A stretch of DNA of 64,000 nucleotides from Seiridium cupressi (lineage: Eukaryota; Ascomycota; Sordariomycetes; Amphisphaeriales; Sporocadaceae): contig JARVKI010000059.1 in assembly GCA_036674765.1 (NCBI GenBank), forward strand, positions 208,932-272,931, read 5' to 3'. The notes under the pieces were generated by a model that had not been told where the DNA came from, ran no database searches, and was given only the letters and a program-made list of their open reading frames with translations. Shown one piece after another: positions 23,536-33,666 of the stretch (position 1 is its first letter; each line of letters starts with the position of its first letter). The position numbers and the translations under genes are program-made.

Positions 23536-24209
23536 AATCCAGTCCTGAGCTCGGCGTACCGACATCCAGTACTGCAATGAAACAGCACATTCCCTATTGC
23601 TGCATATCACTTCTAGTCCATACAATACTCTTCAAGTATGGTGAGAACCAGCGGAACGGAGTTCCCACTGTTCTTGCGGAGATCAATAGCATTTCGAATG
23701 GTTTTATTATACCAATGACTTACAACGAAAACCACGAATCTTACGAGGAAATTTCCAATACATGAAGATGGCTGCTCGTTACATTCTAAAGACGCTAAAA
23801 TTCATTCGCTGTTCTTGCCATACATATCAACATTAGCGAATGCTGGTAAAGCTTGAGCGCATTTGGGCGAGATTCGACTATAGTGAAAGGATATCCGGAA
23901 GGCGGCAAACCGGTCCAACGATTAGTTGGCAATTTTTAATCAAGTATTTCCGTGGTACATAATTGCCCAGCGCGTACGGAGGACCATTTGCCTTCTTCGA
24001 AGTGAGCTCCGAAAGGAAACGGGGGACATGGTGGGGGCAACATGCGTTGAGCTCGAGTGCGCGGGGTAATTCCCCATTGAAATCTCACTGCGCGTGTCCA
24101 TTAGTTTCACTTAATAAAGGGTACCGCTGGAGGACCCCCCTGCATTCAAAAACTGCGGAACCTGCACCATTCTTAGCGCGACACGACCGAGCGTATCTGT
24201 ATTCTCATC
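23536..24209. other. Intergenic, promoter side of the metallo-beta-lactamase gene
   Basis: About 670 bp with no supported gene between two plus-strand genes. Confidence 0.45.
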
Positions 24210-25318
24210 ATGACGCCTCCAATTGAATCTGGCGCCGTAGAGATTTTCTTGTTAGATGGTGGCGGATTCACCAGTGCGGATGATACAAGGATACATGCCA
24301 ACGGCCACAATAAACCTTTCTTCCTCTATAACTGGTGCTTTTATATCCACCATCACCCCACCCGCCAGAAAATCTTGTGGGATCTTGGCTTGAGTGGCGT
24401 GCGTGCCAGCTCCCTTCTCCTCAATGTCCGGGTCTGACGCTGAAGCTAGAACAACGCAGATTATACCCCATTTGTCGTGAATAATCATTTCCCTTTCTGC
24501 AATCCGACCGGCCCGCGTAGAAGCCTGAAGGAGCAGCTTCAGGCTTTAGACGTCGATTCGACTGATATCACTGCCATCATATTCAGGTGTGTCTCAGCAT
24601 TTCTTGAAGAGCCTCGACAACCATGACACAACTAATCCTTATTAGCCATGCCCATTGGGATCACTGTCGTCCAGCGAGCAGAGAATTCCCAAACGCGAAG
24701 CTCTACTTTGGACCGGGAACTAGCCAATATTGTTCCCCTGGTCACATTGTCAACGGTCGCCTGTTGCCAAGGGTCGAATGGGATGCGAGGTTCTTTGGCG
24801 ACGATGCATCGAAAACCGAAGCTTTCGAAGAACTCACTGGATCGTGGACTCCTTGGGGACCATTTGAGCTCAGTTTGGATTTTTTCGGCGACGGAAGCTT
24901 CACAGTAATCCAAGCTCCCGGTCATATGCCTGGAAACCTTGCTGCGTGTGCACGGGTGAAATCTGGCGAACGCATCCTGCTGTGTAGTGATTGTTGTCAT
25001 TCGATGTGAGCATAAAAAGAAATCCCGACGTGATGCATATAATTGATAGTGTCTAGGGACATTCTACTCGGTCGAAAAGATATAGCCATCGTACCGATTT
25101 CTGGTGGCGCGACGTTCTGTTTGCATGCGGACATCCCGGCAGCAATGAATACCATACGCAAGTTGAGGGAGTGTAGGGACAGTCACGGGATGCATATCGT
25201 TATGACGCACGACGCTACCTGGATTCAGACCAGAGAAGACGCAACACTCATGTCCATATTGCATCCATTCTTTGATCAAGCTTGTCTTGACCGCGTCCAG
25301 GATGGGTTGCAGCCTTGA
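24210..25318 (+). CDS. Metallo-beta-lactamase-fold hydrolase (lactonase-like), intact
   Basis: Zinc-dependent hydrolase, 315 residues, of the group that includes N-acyl-homoserine lactonases and fungal lactone/ester hydrolases. Four exons: 24210-24398, 24450-24586, 24646-25005, 25057-25318 (948 nt) with introns of 51, 59 and 51 bp. Metal ligands are all present: HAHWDH (residues 110-115), the His of APGHMPGNL, the Asp of LCSDCCHS, and the late His of MTHDATW. The N-terminal strand has FYIHHHPTRQKILWDLGLSG and, after the first splice, DYTPFVVNNHFPF. The 5' flank contains the dehydrogenase gene in the same orientation. Role in opening a lactone from the neighbouring oxidative enzymes is plausible but inferred. 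Confidence 0.88.
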
Positions 25319-26449
25319 TGTGTATATACATATATCCACAGATATACGCAAAATTATGAGAACTACAGCAGACTGCGTCCATCCGTCCGAAGCCGCGTTC
25401 GCTAGATCACAGAGACAGGGCATTTGTCATCGCCCTATAATGTGGCAATGTGATATCCACGCAACGTTTGCAGCTAACTGCAACCTCATTCTCGGCCTGT
25501 TGACTATCGAAGTCGAGTGAACACGAAATCTGAATAGTCAATCGATAATTGATAATAATATGCAAGAATGAGGTACGTTTGGGTCCAGTTCATTACGTAA
25601 AGTTCCAACAACTAATGTATCATATTTTGTATACACATGCTATATAATTTCAAGACATTTGCGGCTTTATTTATGGATTGCAGTGAATATATATAGTTAT
25701 ATTTGGGAAGGGTACATATTAAGCAACCCACTTGTGGTGAGAACCTTTCTTTACTATTCAATAATCAGGTGAGGCGAGGAACTTCTCCTCTCGACCATGG
25801 TAAAAGACGGTTCCAAGATGGTCTGACACAGTGTCCTGGCCTATCCTGGGATTATCCCAACCGTTCCCCTCCCCGCAACATCCCTCGCTTATCCCTCCAA
25901 CGGATTGCGAGAATGTGGGGTAATGCACGTTTCTTGTAGCTTGAGCACCTACCAGCTTACTAAGAAACAGGGCGATAGCTTTGCCCTATATCGAGAAAAG
26001 TTTCATTGCGTTTTAGACTTGCCAATTCATGACCTTGAGATGATGCTCTGACTAAATCTTGTTTGGTAGACGTAACCTGACCCTATTATCTTTTCACCCT
26101 CAAAAACTACCAAAATTGGAGCCCAAAACACGTAATGTGCGTCTGGTTATCTTCGATACTTGCCTACAGGGCATGGTTTCCTCCGGGCTGGAATGGTTTG
26201 TGTGCTTATACCCTTTGGGCTCTATTTTGCTTTTATCCCCAACCAACTCAAGGTTAATCTACGGTTGACAATGTAACCCCGATGGTCAAGCTGAACAGCG
26301 CTTGCAGCAATAGGACCGGCGACGGAAGAGACTTCCTCCAGGCCTACGCGGACTGCCGCTTGTCGGCGATCTATACGATCTAGCGGACTCCAAAGAGGTC
26401 CCTCTTAAGGTTGAAGATGTCAATATGGACGAAGGTTATGAGGGGTGAA
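25319..26449. other. Intergenic, no supported gene
   Basis: AT-rich for the first 400 bp, then mixed. No frame with family similarity was found on either strand. Confidence 0.4.
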
Positions 26450-26572
26450 TTAATTAATTGGTTGGTTAAGTATGAGAAAGAGAAGTAGAAGGAGATAATC
26501 TAGTATATGCACATGTGGGTGTGGCTGGGAAGCCCGAAAAGAGGGTGGCTGTGCCACCTGTTTCAACAGAAG
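26450..26572. repeat. Degenerate dispersed repeat, copy A
   Basis: Matches the segment at about 40508-40606 in the same orientation. Shared blocks in order: GGGTGAATT, a GGTTGRTTAA-like block, TCTAGTATATG, ACATGTG, and GCCACCTGTTTCAACA. An extra 10 to 15 bases interrupt the last part in this copy. Possibly the end of an old transposable element; no terminal structure or coding part can be assigned. Confidence 0.65.
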
Positions 26573-26965
26573 AATGGTATCGCAAGTATAGAGATACGTT
26601 CTATGCCCGGATGGGCGTTACCGTTCATATGTGTCTCTTATCACCAAAGATGGCTAAGGATATAACGTGGTAGGCATCCGCAATGCAGTCTCTTTCACCA
26701 TAGTTTGATTGGTCCAGTTGTATGAACAGCCGACAGCCGTCTGCATCCCTCCCTCGGCTGCACACAGAAAGAGACAAACCGGTGGATGGACTGCTTCAAG
26801 GAGTGTTATCTTTATGCTCTAAGTGTCAACTAAAGTGAGCACCTGCCAATGTTTAGAACGCTCTCACTGCATTCTGTTTTATATTACTCCCATTTGCCAT
26901 CAGATGGCATTTGACTTACCCTCAAATCGCATGGCTTGGCTGTCGTGCTTGGATCACCTTTTGCA
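26573..26965. other. Intergenic, no supported gene
   Basis: About 390 bp between the dispersed repeat and the C-terminal end of a decayed gene. Nothing supported. Confidence 0.35.
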
Positions 26966-29720
26966 TCACTTCTGCGTCGGACGTCGGACCCTTGCGCTAG
27001 CGGTTTTTGAATCGCGTATCGGGTTGACTCGAGGTTCGGTGGCCGAGGAAAGGTTTGCAATAACTTTATGCTCTGACTTCAAGTTAATCCACGTGGAGTC
27101 AATTAGAATACTTGCGGTCTTCGAAAAAATGTCGTAAAAGGCGTCGAGCAATGTGATCGCCTGATCCACGATAGGCCTCCCGTTGCGAGACCAGTCCTGG
27201 CTAATAGCCCAGGCAAACAGCGCGATGGAGAGCAACATCCCGTTATTCTTCATGAGCTGCGTAGACAGCCAACCGTTTCAGCTGAACCCAATGAGATATT
27301 TGACCGGGTAGAATGACTTCCAATGGATGCTAGCCCCAAAGGCGCCATCACGAACAATAGCATCCATGTCCGCGCCCTGCAGATTCTTGGAGTTGCCGCG
27401 GATGCCGGCGACTTGGCAGCACGGCTTTATATCTCACAAATGCGACTCGTACACATCTGAGATGTCGCACCAGTCGCCGCCGCGATTCGACAACATACAG
27501 AGCAAACGCTTTAGAATTTTGTCTGAAACATTGGCGAACGAAATCGTAAAAGGAGGTGTAAGAAGACCTGGCCATTTTCTTAGGAATCCTTCCGATAATG
27601 TATTGAAGATGATCTAAACTAGCAAATGCCTGTAATAAAAAGTCACTGCGGTCAGTCCTTGGCCTGATTCGCAACAAGCCCATCCGGGCGAATGCTCAAT
27701 CTCCAGGTAGATACTGCGTCATTTTCTGGTATGAATGCACTTCGGAGCAGTCACGGCAAGCTCGAGCCTGCCGAGCGTTAGATTACATAGATAGTGGTCA
27801 ATGAGGGCTCGTGATTGTTGGGCATCGGACCACACTCGGCCAGCAAATTGATTCTTGCCAAGAATCATGGGTGCAGACATATCGGCGCCCCGGGTATATA
27901 TTGAAATCTCGCGTCCTGGACTGAGAAGAACTTTGGGAAATGTCCAGACGCGGTCGCCCTATTGATGAAGCAGATCATTAATCGATGCCTCGCCAATGGT
28001 TGTGCTGGATTGGCTAACAGCAATCACCAGGCTGTGCATACCCTGTAGCACGTCCGAGGTACGGTAGACCTAAAGAGAATCAGTTTGCAAGTACAGGTTA
28101 TTGATATGAGAGAACGAGTCGACCGGGGCCTTGTTGTACCACTTGCATCTGACTAGAGCTCTTTGTCATCATCACTCAGGTTGCTTGTTCCAACCCAATA
28201 ATCGACGACTCCATTATCCCTGGCTGCCCTCTCGCTAATAACATGAAGATTCAACATGTTCATTGCTTCTACTGTGCTTCAATTGCTCGGTATAATAGGC
28301 GACGAAGACGTAGCTGAGGCTCTTTAGTTTGCCGTCGGTGTTCTCCCAGTCTTCGATTCGACGGAGCGAATATCCATGCCTCTGCTGGTCTCTCTGGAAG
28401 CACAGGCTGCGGGGCTTCAATACATGGTGTAGTCTGTCCTGCTGACGATTCTCGAGATGGTTGCTCCAGACCTTGGCATTGCCATTATACTCAATGAGCA
28501 CTGAGGTGTATTTGCCCTGGGGTATCCATCGAGCCGTCTTCTTAGTAAAGAGCTGGACGTTTCATTGATCCTAGATAATGAAATTAGTAGTTGTAATGAG
28601 TTACAGGACCTTGCACGACTTGATATAGAACGCAATTTGGAGAGCAATGTTGTCCACCAAGGCCCGGAGGAGCATGTAGAACCATGCCCTTCAACTGTCG
28701 GGGTCATGATGGAAATCAATAACCCAGGCGGCGATGTGAACATTCCATGGAGCAACGTTTCGCCAATATGTCAGGCGCCATGTCGAGGTACCTGGTGCCT
28801 CATATATCTCGTCGCTACTGGCAACAATTAGCTTACGCAGCTTTCCGTCCCTGGGGTGGAGATAGCGATCCTCTGCCGACTTGGTGCTCACACGGCCGGC
28901 GAAATCTCGATGGCAGAATCTTTGCTCGACTTTGTAAAAGCATTCTGGCAGCTGGGAAGCATCTGGCTTCCTGACGCACCAACGGTTCTTGAGTTTGAAC
29001 AGAAACCTCCACCTCTTGAGGGGTACCGCCAGCTCCCTTTGGTTATTCTAAAGCTTCTCTAGGTTACTAATAGCTTTATCGGGTGATCAACGACATACAT
29101 ATATCAGCTTTTAGAGACCGCGCTTGAGTCGGTCTACATGGCCTACCACCATGTGAGCCTTCAAATATGTGATAGAATTCCAGGAGGCGTACTCGAAATC
29201 CATCGGGAAGCTCGATTTGAAATTGATTGAAGGTGGGCTTTCCGCTTGTGTCGACCTATGAAGATGGAACTGGTTAGATCCAATCTGCGCCGGGTATTAG
29301 GATCGCTTCTTACCACCTCCTCGCCAGTCAGTGGCGCCGAGGGCACGTTGTATGGCTGCACGGGAAAATACTTCACACTACTACCGTGGTAGTTAGTGGC
29401 TCTGGTATTGACTCACAGCGTCCAAATTGAATGAAGGATTGTATGGGCTGTAGCTTGTCGGAGGCTGGAAGACTGAATGTTGTTGGTATGGTCCTCTCAT
29501 ATTGCCCGGATAGACAGGGCCAGGCTGTGTATTTTGGTCCGAAACACCGGTGTTAGGCGTGGGAGCTGCCGACGGCGGAACCGGTAAAGGCTTTCTCTTG
29601 GGTGTTTGGGGCTGATTTGGAATAGCAGCGCTCTTGTTCGCGTGCGTTTATGCTCCATCAAAAGACGCACTTGTCAAAGCATGGGCTGGGAGGTCGATGC
29701 TGGTTGAAGGCTGTCGCAAA
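26966..29720 (-). pseudogene. Large decayed gene of an unnamed fungal multidomain family (HET-like)
   Basis: Read on the minus strand, family-like blocks appear in order. First is a Pro-rich N-terminus (PNQPQTPKRKPLPVPPSAAP, then YSPYNPSFNLDA followed by a GTGAGT donor), then PYNVPSAPLTGEEV with another donor. FNQFQIELPDGFRVRLLEFY, GKLRKLIVASSDEIYEAPG and GKYTSVLIEYNGNAKVWSNH follow. Later blocks are DGKLKSLSYVFVAYYTEQLK, DNGVVDYWVGTSNL, RVWTFPKVLLSPGREISIYT, NQFAGRVWSDAQQSRALIDH, SIHWKSFYPVKYLIGFS, and a hydrophobic tail LLSIALFAWAIS. In-frame stops separate several blocks (one TAA within the Pro-rich part, others after the central blocks). I recall this as a lineage-expanded family in Pezizomycotina, sometimes annotated near heterokaryon-incompatibility proteins, but I cannot name a domain. 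Orientation and decay are firm; function is unknown. Confidence 0.65.
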
Positions 29721-32700
29721 GAGTCCAGTCAGCTAAAGGTTTGGGTGAAAAAGGAATCCAGCTACTAGCCTCGTTCTGGACAGACAAGAAACCGTTATTT
29801 TCAACATATACTGGATGATGTTGGTAGGTCAATGACTGAGACTACAGGATATGACTTGTCAGTGAATGAAACATCTACCGCGACGTCGATAACCAAACTT
29901 GCATGATTCGGATCAAAACTGCCACCATGTGGAGCAACACTGGAGAGCAAAGGATACGAGCCTTCTTGGCGCTATTATAGGGTTAGTACAAAGGACGGTA
30001 TGAGTGCTGAGTTGGCTGTACTGCTTCATCCGGACTGTTCCCGTTTTGACCCCTAAAGGTTATCTAGATAGAGCCATGGTCTTGATACTATCCCACGTTA
30101 GACTAGAGTAATAAGATCGAGATGAAACAATAAAATAGTTTCACATTTGACTCGAGCACATACCAGGTTTGGGTCAAATGACCCACCATACCGGTCAGTT
30201 TCTGCCGCGCTGGTCTATGCGTGGTTGTGCAAAGGTCATATTGGGCGCCGAAGCTTCACATCCAGTTGTGTGTCAAATGCAAGCGTATAAGCAGCTCTCA
30301 TATTCAACCGAGCGAAATAGAGTGATACGGCACAGCAGTGGTTGCACAGAATTCGAATGTGCATATGCGTACTACAATACCAATCTGGATGGCATGGATG
30401 ATTATTGGAGCACTTATTCTGGGGGCGATGATCCTGTAGGCAATAATTCTAAGCGCCACTTTTGTTGGAGAGCCCGTAGTCCTTTATTCACACACTGCAG
30501 GCATTCAAATATTCTGTGTTCTTACACTCCTCATGCTTCCATTCGCACCGCTGAACATCGAATATTCCAGTCCGAAACACATGTACCCGAAAATGTTAAG
30601 CCAAAATCTATTGACCCCGTGGAGTTAAATTAACCGCGAAAGCATAGACATGTCTTGCATCAATAACTTCCATCCCCAAGAGACTTTGTCAAGGGCCATG
30701 TTAATGGAAGGTACCACAATAGCCCCTGGCCACAAGACTTCTGCAAAGATCGATATCTGTGAGACAAGCAGCGGTGACCAGCTTAGTGCCAATTGAGATG
30801 TGTTTTGAAGCACTTATAACATCGTAGATACTCGGATGGCGAAACCAGTCAGCTATGAAGAACTTCGATTACATGTTGGACCCTGTGAGGTGCGCATTGT
30901 GTAATTATCCCCGCGATTCCCGTCGCAAAGAGTGGTTCCCAAACTGATACCCGGGCGGTAGTTTTGCCCCTCTTGATCCTCCAGATCCCCAGATGGCACC
31001 GTCTTGGCATAAGTATTCCGAGTGGAATTACCGAGAACTTAAAATATCTGTCAGCCACAGCTTCGGCATACTAACAGACTCCGACAGACATTGCGCCTGA
31101 TTCCGTTTTTTCTGCAAAGACATATCATCCCTGAAACACACTCGTCATCAAGCCATCTATTCATCTACCCAGGGTTCGTCTCGTGACGTATTACCCCGCT
31201 GGAGGACTACAGCTACATTCGGTCCAGCTTCTTCCTGTGAAACTCCGTGGCAAATAAAAGCGTTACCCTCGTCTGCTTCGGGGCCATCCATAACGTAAGA
31301 CAGTCGCTGGGACAATTTCTTTTGATAATAGACCTCATGACGTCGCCTCTGTCGTACCATTGGCGCTTTTCAATGTGACTCTACAAGGACTGTTCGGGAA
31401 CGTCGACCAAAGGGTTTGGAATTTGGGGGACGTGTTTGGACCGTAAGAACTTGAAAGTTCCGATAATCGTGAATGCAGGAAGTTAAATCGCCATACTGAT
31501 TCTGGTGGCGACCAGCAAATCCTCAGCGACGCCATGTCGGCAAGCAAACCTCGATTGAACCAGACCATACGATTCACCGTTCTCGATAGCATTTCAAAAT
31601 ATGTCATATATCTCCACGAGGGTGTCGCATCACAACTGCTATTGGTCGATGGAACTCTGGCCACCTTAGACCATGCGATCGATGTAAGCCTGGAGCAAGG
31701 AAATGGCATGAAAGCCACCAAGGCCGGTGCTATGACGGGGGCTCGAGCACACCATTGTGTCCGCGAAAGTCTCGAGTACCGCAAAGCCTGTTCAAGTCAA
31801 CGCAGCTGCACCTTACCAGCCTGCGTCAACGTATCGACAACATGCTTGCGCTCTCATTCAACTTGGTAACGCAGCAGGACTAGTCTAGCAAATCCCTATC
31901 GTTAATCTTTCAACCACAATTCTGGAAGTCCAGAGGGGACATCTATAATAGGTCAATATAGGCATCACTAGGGCTGGTAGCGCGAATGTGGTCTCGTGTT
32001 GCATTTACTACTGTGTGCGTTGTACTTGCCTGAGCAGGTAGCCATTAACTGTTCCTACATTGATCCAAGCAGCTAGCGGTCATTTCGGGATCGTTCCATC
32101 ATCTCCAGATAGTGGAATAGACTGAGATGTAAAGCTCTTCAATTCAACCCACAACATCTAATGACTTTGACATTTATGCGCTGATACACGCTCACCACTG
32201 CCCGCGTAACGTTTCGGCGCTGCCTGCAGTCATTTGGTCCGTAAGCCTGCCCCACGTGCTAAGCCCCTCATGCCAAGTGCGACGAGTCCGTATCGAATCG
32301 AAGGATCATAAATCACTACGCCGTTGTAGTGCATATACGATCTCACAACATCTTTTAAGTAACTTGTACGATGGCGCATCGTCCAAGGCTCCAATGAGTG
32401 TTTAGACCTGTCCCTAGCGACCACCTTCCCAAGCGCTGTCATCTATCATTCGTATTTGCGCATCGACTCGGCCCTATTGTCTTCGACACTGCCCTCGTAG
32501 GACTCAACGCTTCGTAGGTGTTTCCCAAAGGTATGTTGAAGAGGTCAAACAAGCGCCACAAGAGTACGTTTCAGGAAATTGAGTATAAAGCGACAAGATC
32601 TTTCCCCATCAGTTGGCCTATCCGTACCGACAACCAAATCTTATGAATAAGGTCAACTTCACGCGTCGCACCTCAAATTCTTTACTAGATAGTAAGCTAT

Positions 32701-32723
32701 CTCTGTCTTAACTCTTACGGCCA
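29721..32723. other. Gene-poor stretch with a possible unidentified coding remnant at 31335-31869
   Basis: No gene can be assigned in these 3 kb. A plus-strand stretch reads LFNVTLQGLFGNVDQRVWNL, a stop, then (31534-31869) RFTVLDSISKYVIYLHEGVA and LLLVDGTLATLDHAIDVS. It looks more protein-like than its surroundings but I cannot place it in a family. A minus-strand frame at 30849-31058 and a 154-codon plus-strand frame at 30169-30633 show no landmark. Confidence 0.35.
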
Positions 32724-33422
32724 ATGATGTTCTACAAATTTGCTTCGTTGGCTTTCATAGCTAGTCTCGTTGCTGCTTCTCCAATGAAGAAGCGTACATA
32801 CCCCCCACTGTCACAGTCACAAGGCTTCACACTCATTGCCAATGTGACGGACACAACCAAGGCCGTCTTTGACCCGCCCGTGGACAGCTGGTCTCTGGTT
32901 GGAACCCACGTCGGCGCGGGCTTGAACACCGCGGTGCTTTCCGCCGACGGCGGCAGCGTCTTTTTCGTCAACGGAACCGGACAGGATATCTCTAGTGCTT
33001 CTACATCAGTCGCTTTACCACCTTTAAGCTCAACTGATGGCGATGGGAATTCCTATTACATGCCAATGGGCACGCAGTTCTCGGCTAGCGGCGGAGACGA
33101 CGAAGTGTACATCGGACTGAACATTGGTCTTGGCACCAAGGGGGCAGGAATCATTCCGGGTTTGCGCAGCCCATACGCAAAGCTTTTTGGTCCTTACGGG
33201 GGGACCTTTGTCGTTTGCAACGAAACGGCACCCGTGTATGGTCGTCCACAGTATCCAGTTAGTGTTGAGCGACAGGATGTTCCCGAGAACTGTGTTGCAA
33301 TCAATTTGCTAGCGCAGTGTGCTGAGTTGCCAACTATTAACGGTGTTGATGATTTGAATATTATTGCCGAGGATGTCAAGTGCTACGAGAACGTTGTCGC
33401 GATTGATTGGAGCCAGTACTGA
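32724..33422 (+). CDS. Small secreted protein, unknown function
   Basis: Single exon, 232 residues. A clear signal peptide (FASLAFIASLVAAS) is followed by MKKR, a Kex2-like dibasic site. The mature part begins with SQGFTLIANVTD and is rich in Ser, Gly, Thr and Asp, with two N-x-T sequons (NVT, NGT, NET). Four Cys sit in the C-terminal third (VVCNET, ENCVAI, AQCAEL, VKCYEN), enough for two disulfides. It resembles a widespread family of fungal extracellular or wall-associated proteins lacking enzymatic annotation; I do not assign a function. Tail-to-tail with the copper amine oxidase gene (245 bp apart). Confidence 0.8.
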   Translation: MMFYKFASLAFIASLVAASPMKKRTYPPLSQSQGFTLIANVTDTTKAVFDPPVDSWSLVGTHVGAGLNTAVLSADGGSVFFVNGTGQDISSASTSVALPPLSSTDGDGNSYYMPMGTQFSASGGDDEVYIGLNIGLGTKGAGIIPGLRSPYAKLFGPYGGTFVVCNETAPVYGRPQYPVSVERQDVPENCVAINLLAQCAELPTINGVDDLNIIAEDVKCYENVVAIDWSQY

Positions 33423-33666
33423 AATGTCATTACCGTTGGGACGGATAGGGTGGCCGAGATCGAAGGATGATTTTGGAGAGGATTGATTGCAACTCTTAAT
33501 TAATAATATCATAATGGATTGCCTTATTCTTGCCATGCATCAAGCACCATGGTATTCACGTGACCTCCAACCCAGTCATATTTCTCCTACTTGCCATGCT
33601 TTCCAGTGGGACTTATAAGTTAAATTATTTAGATTAACGTAACTTGGGAATTAACTGTCTTGGTAT

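Noticed and set aside
30169..30633. 154-residue plus-strand protein
   Set aside because: Composition rich in Cys/His/Ser without any conserved pattern; looks like chance open frame.
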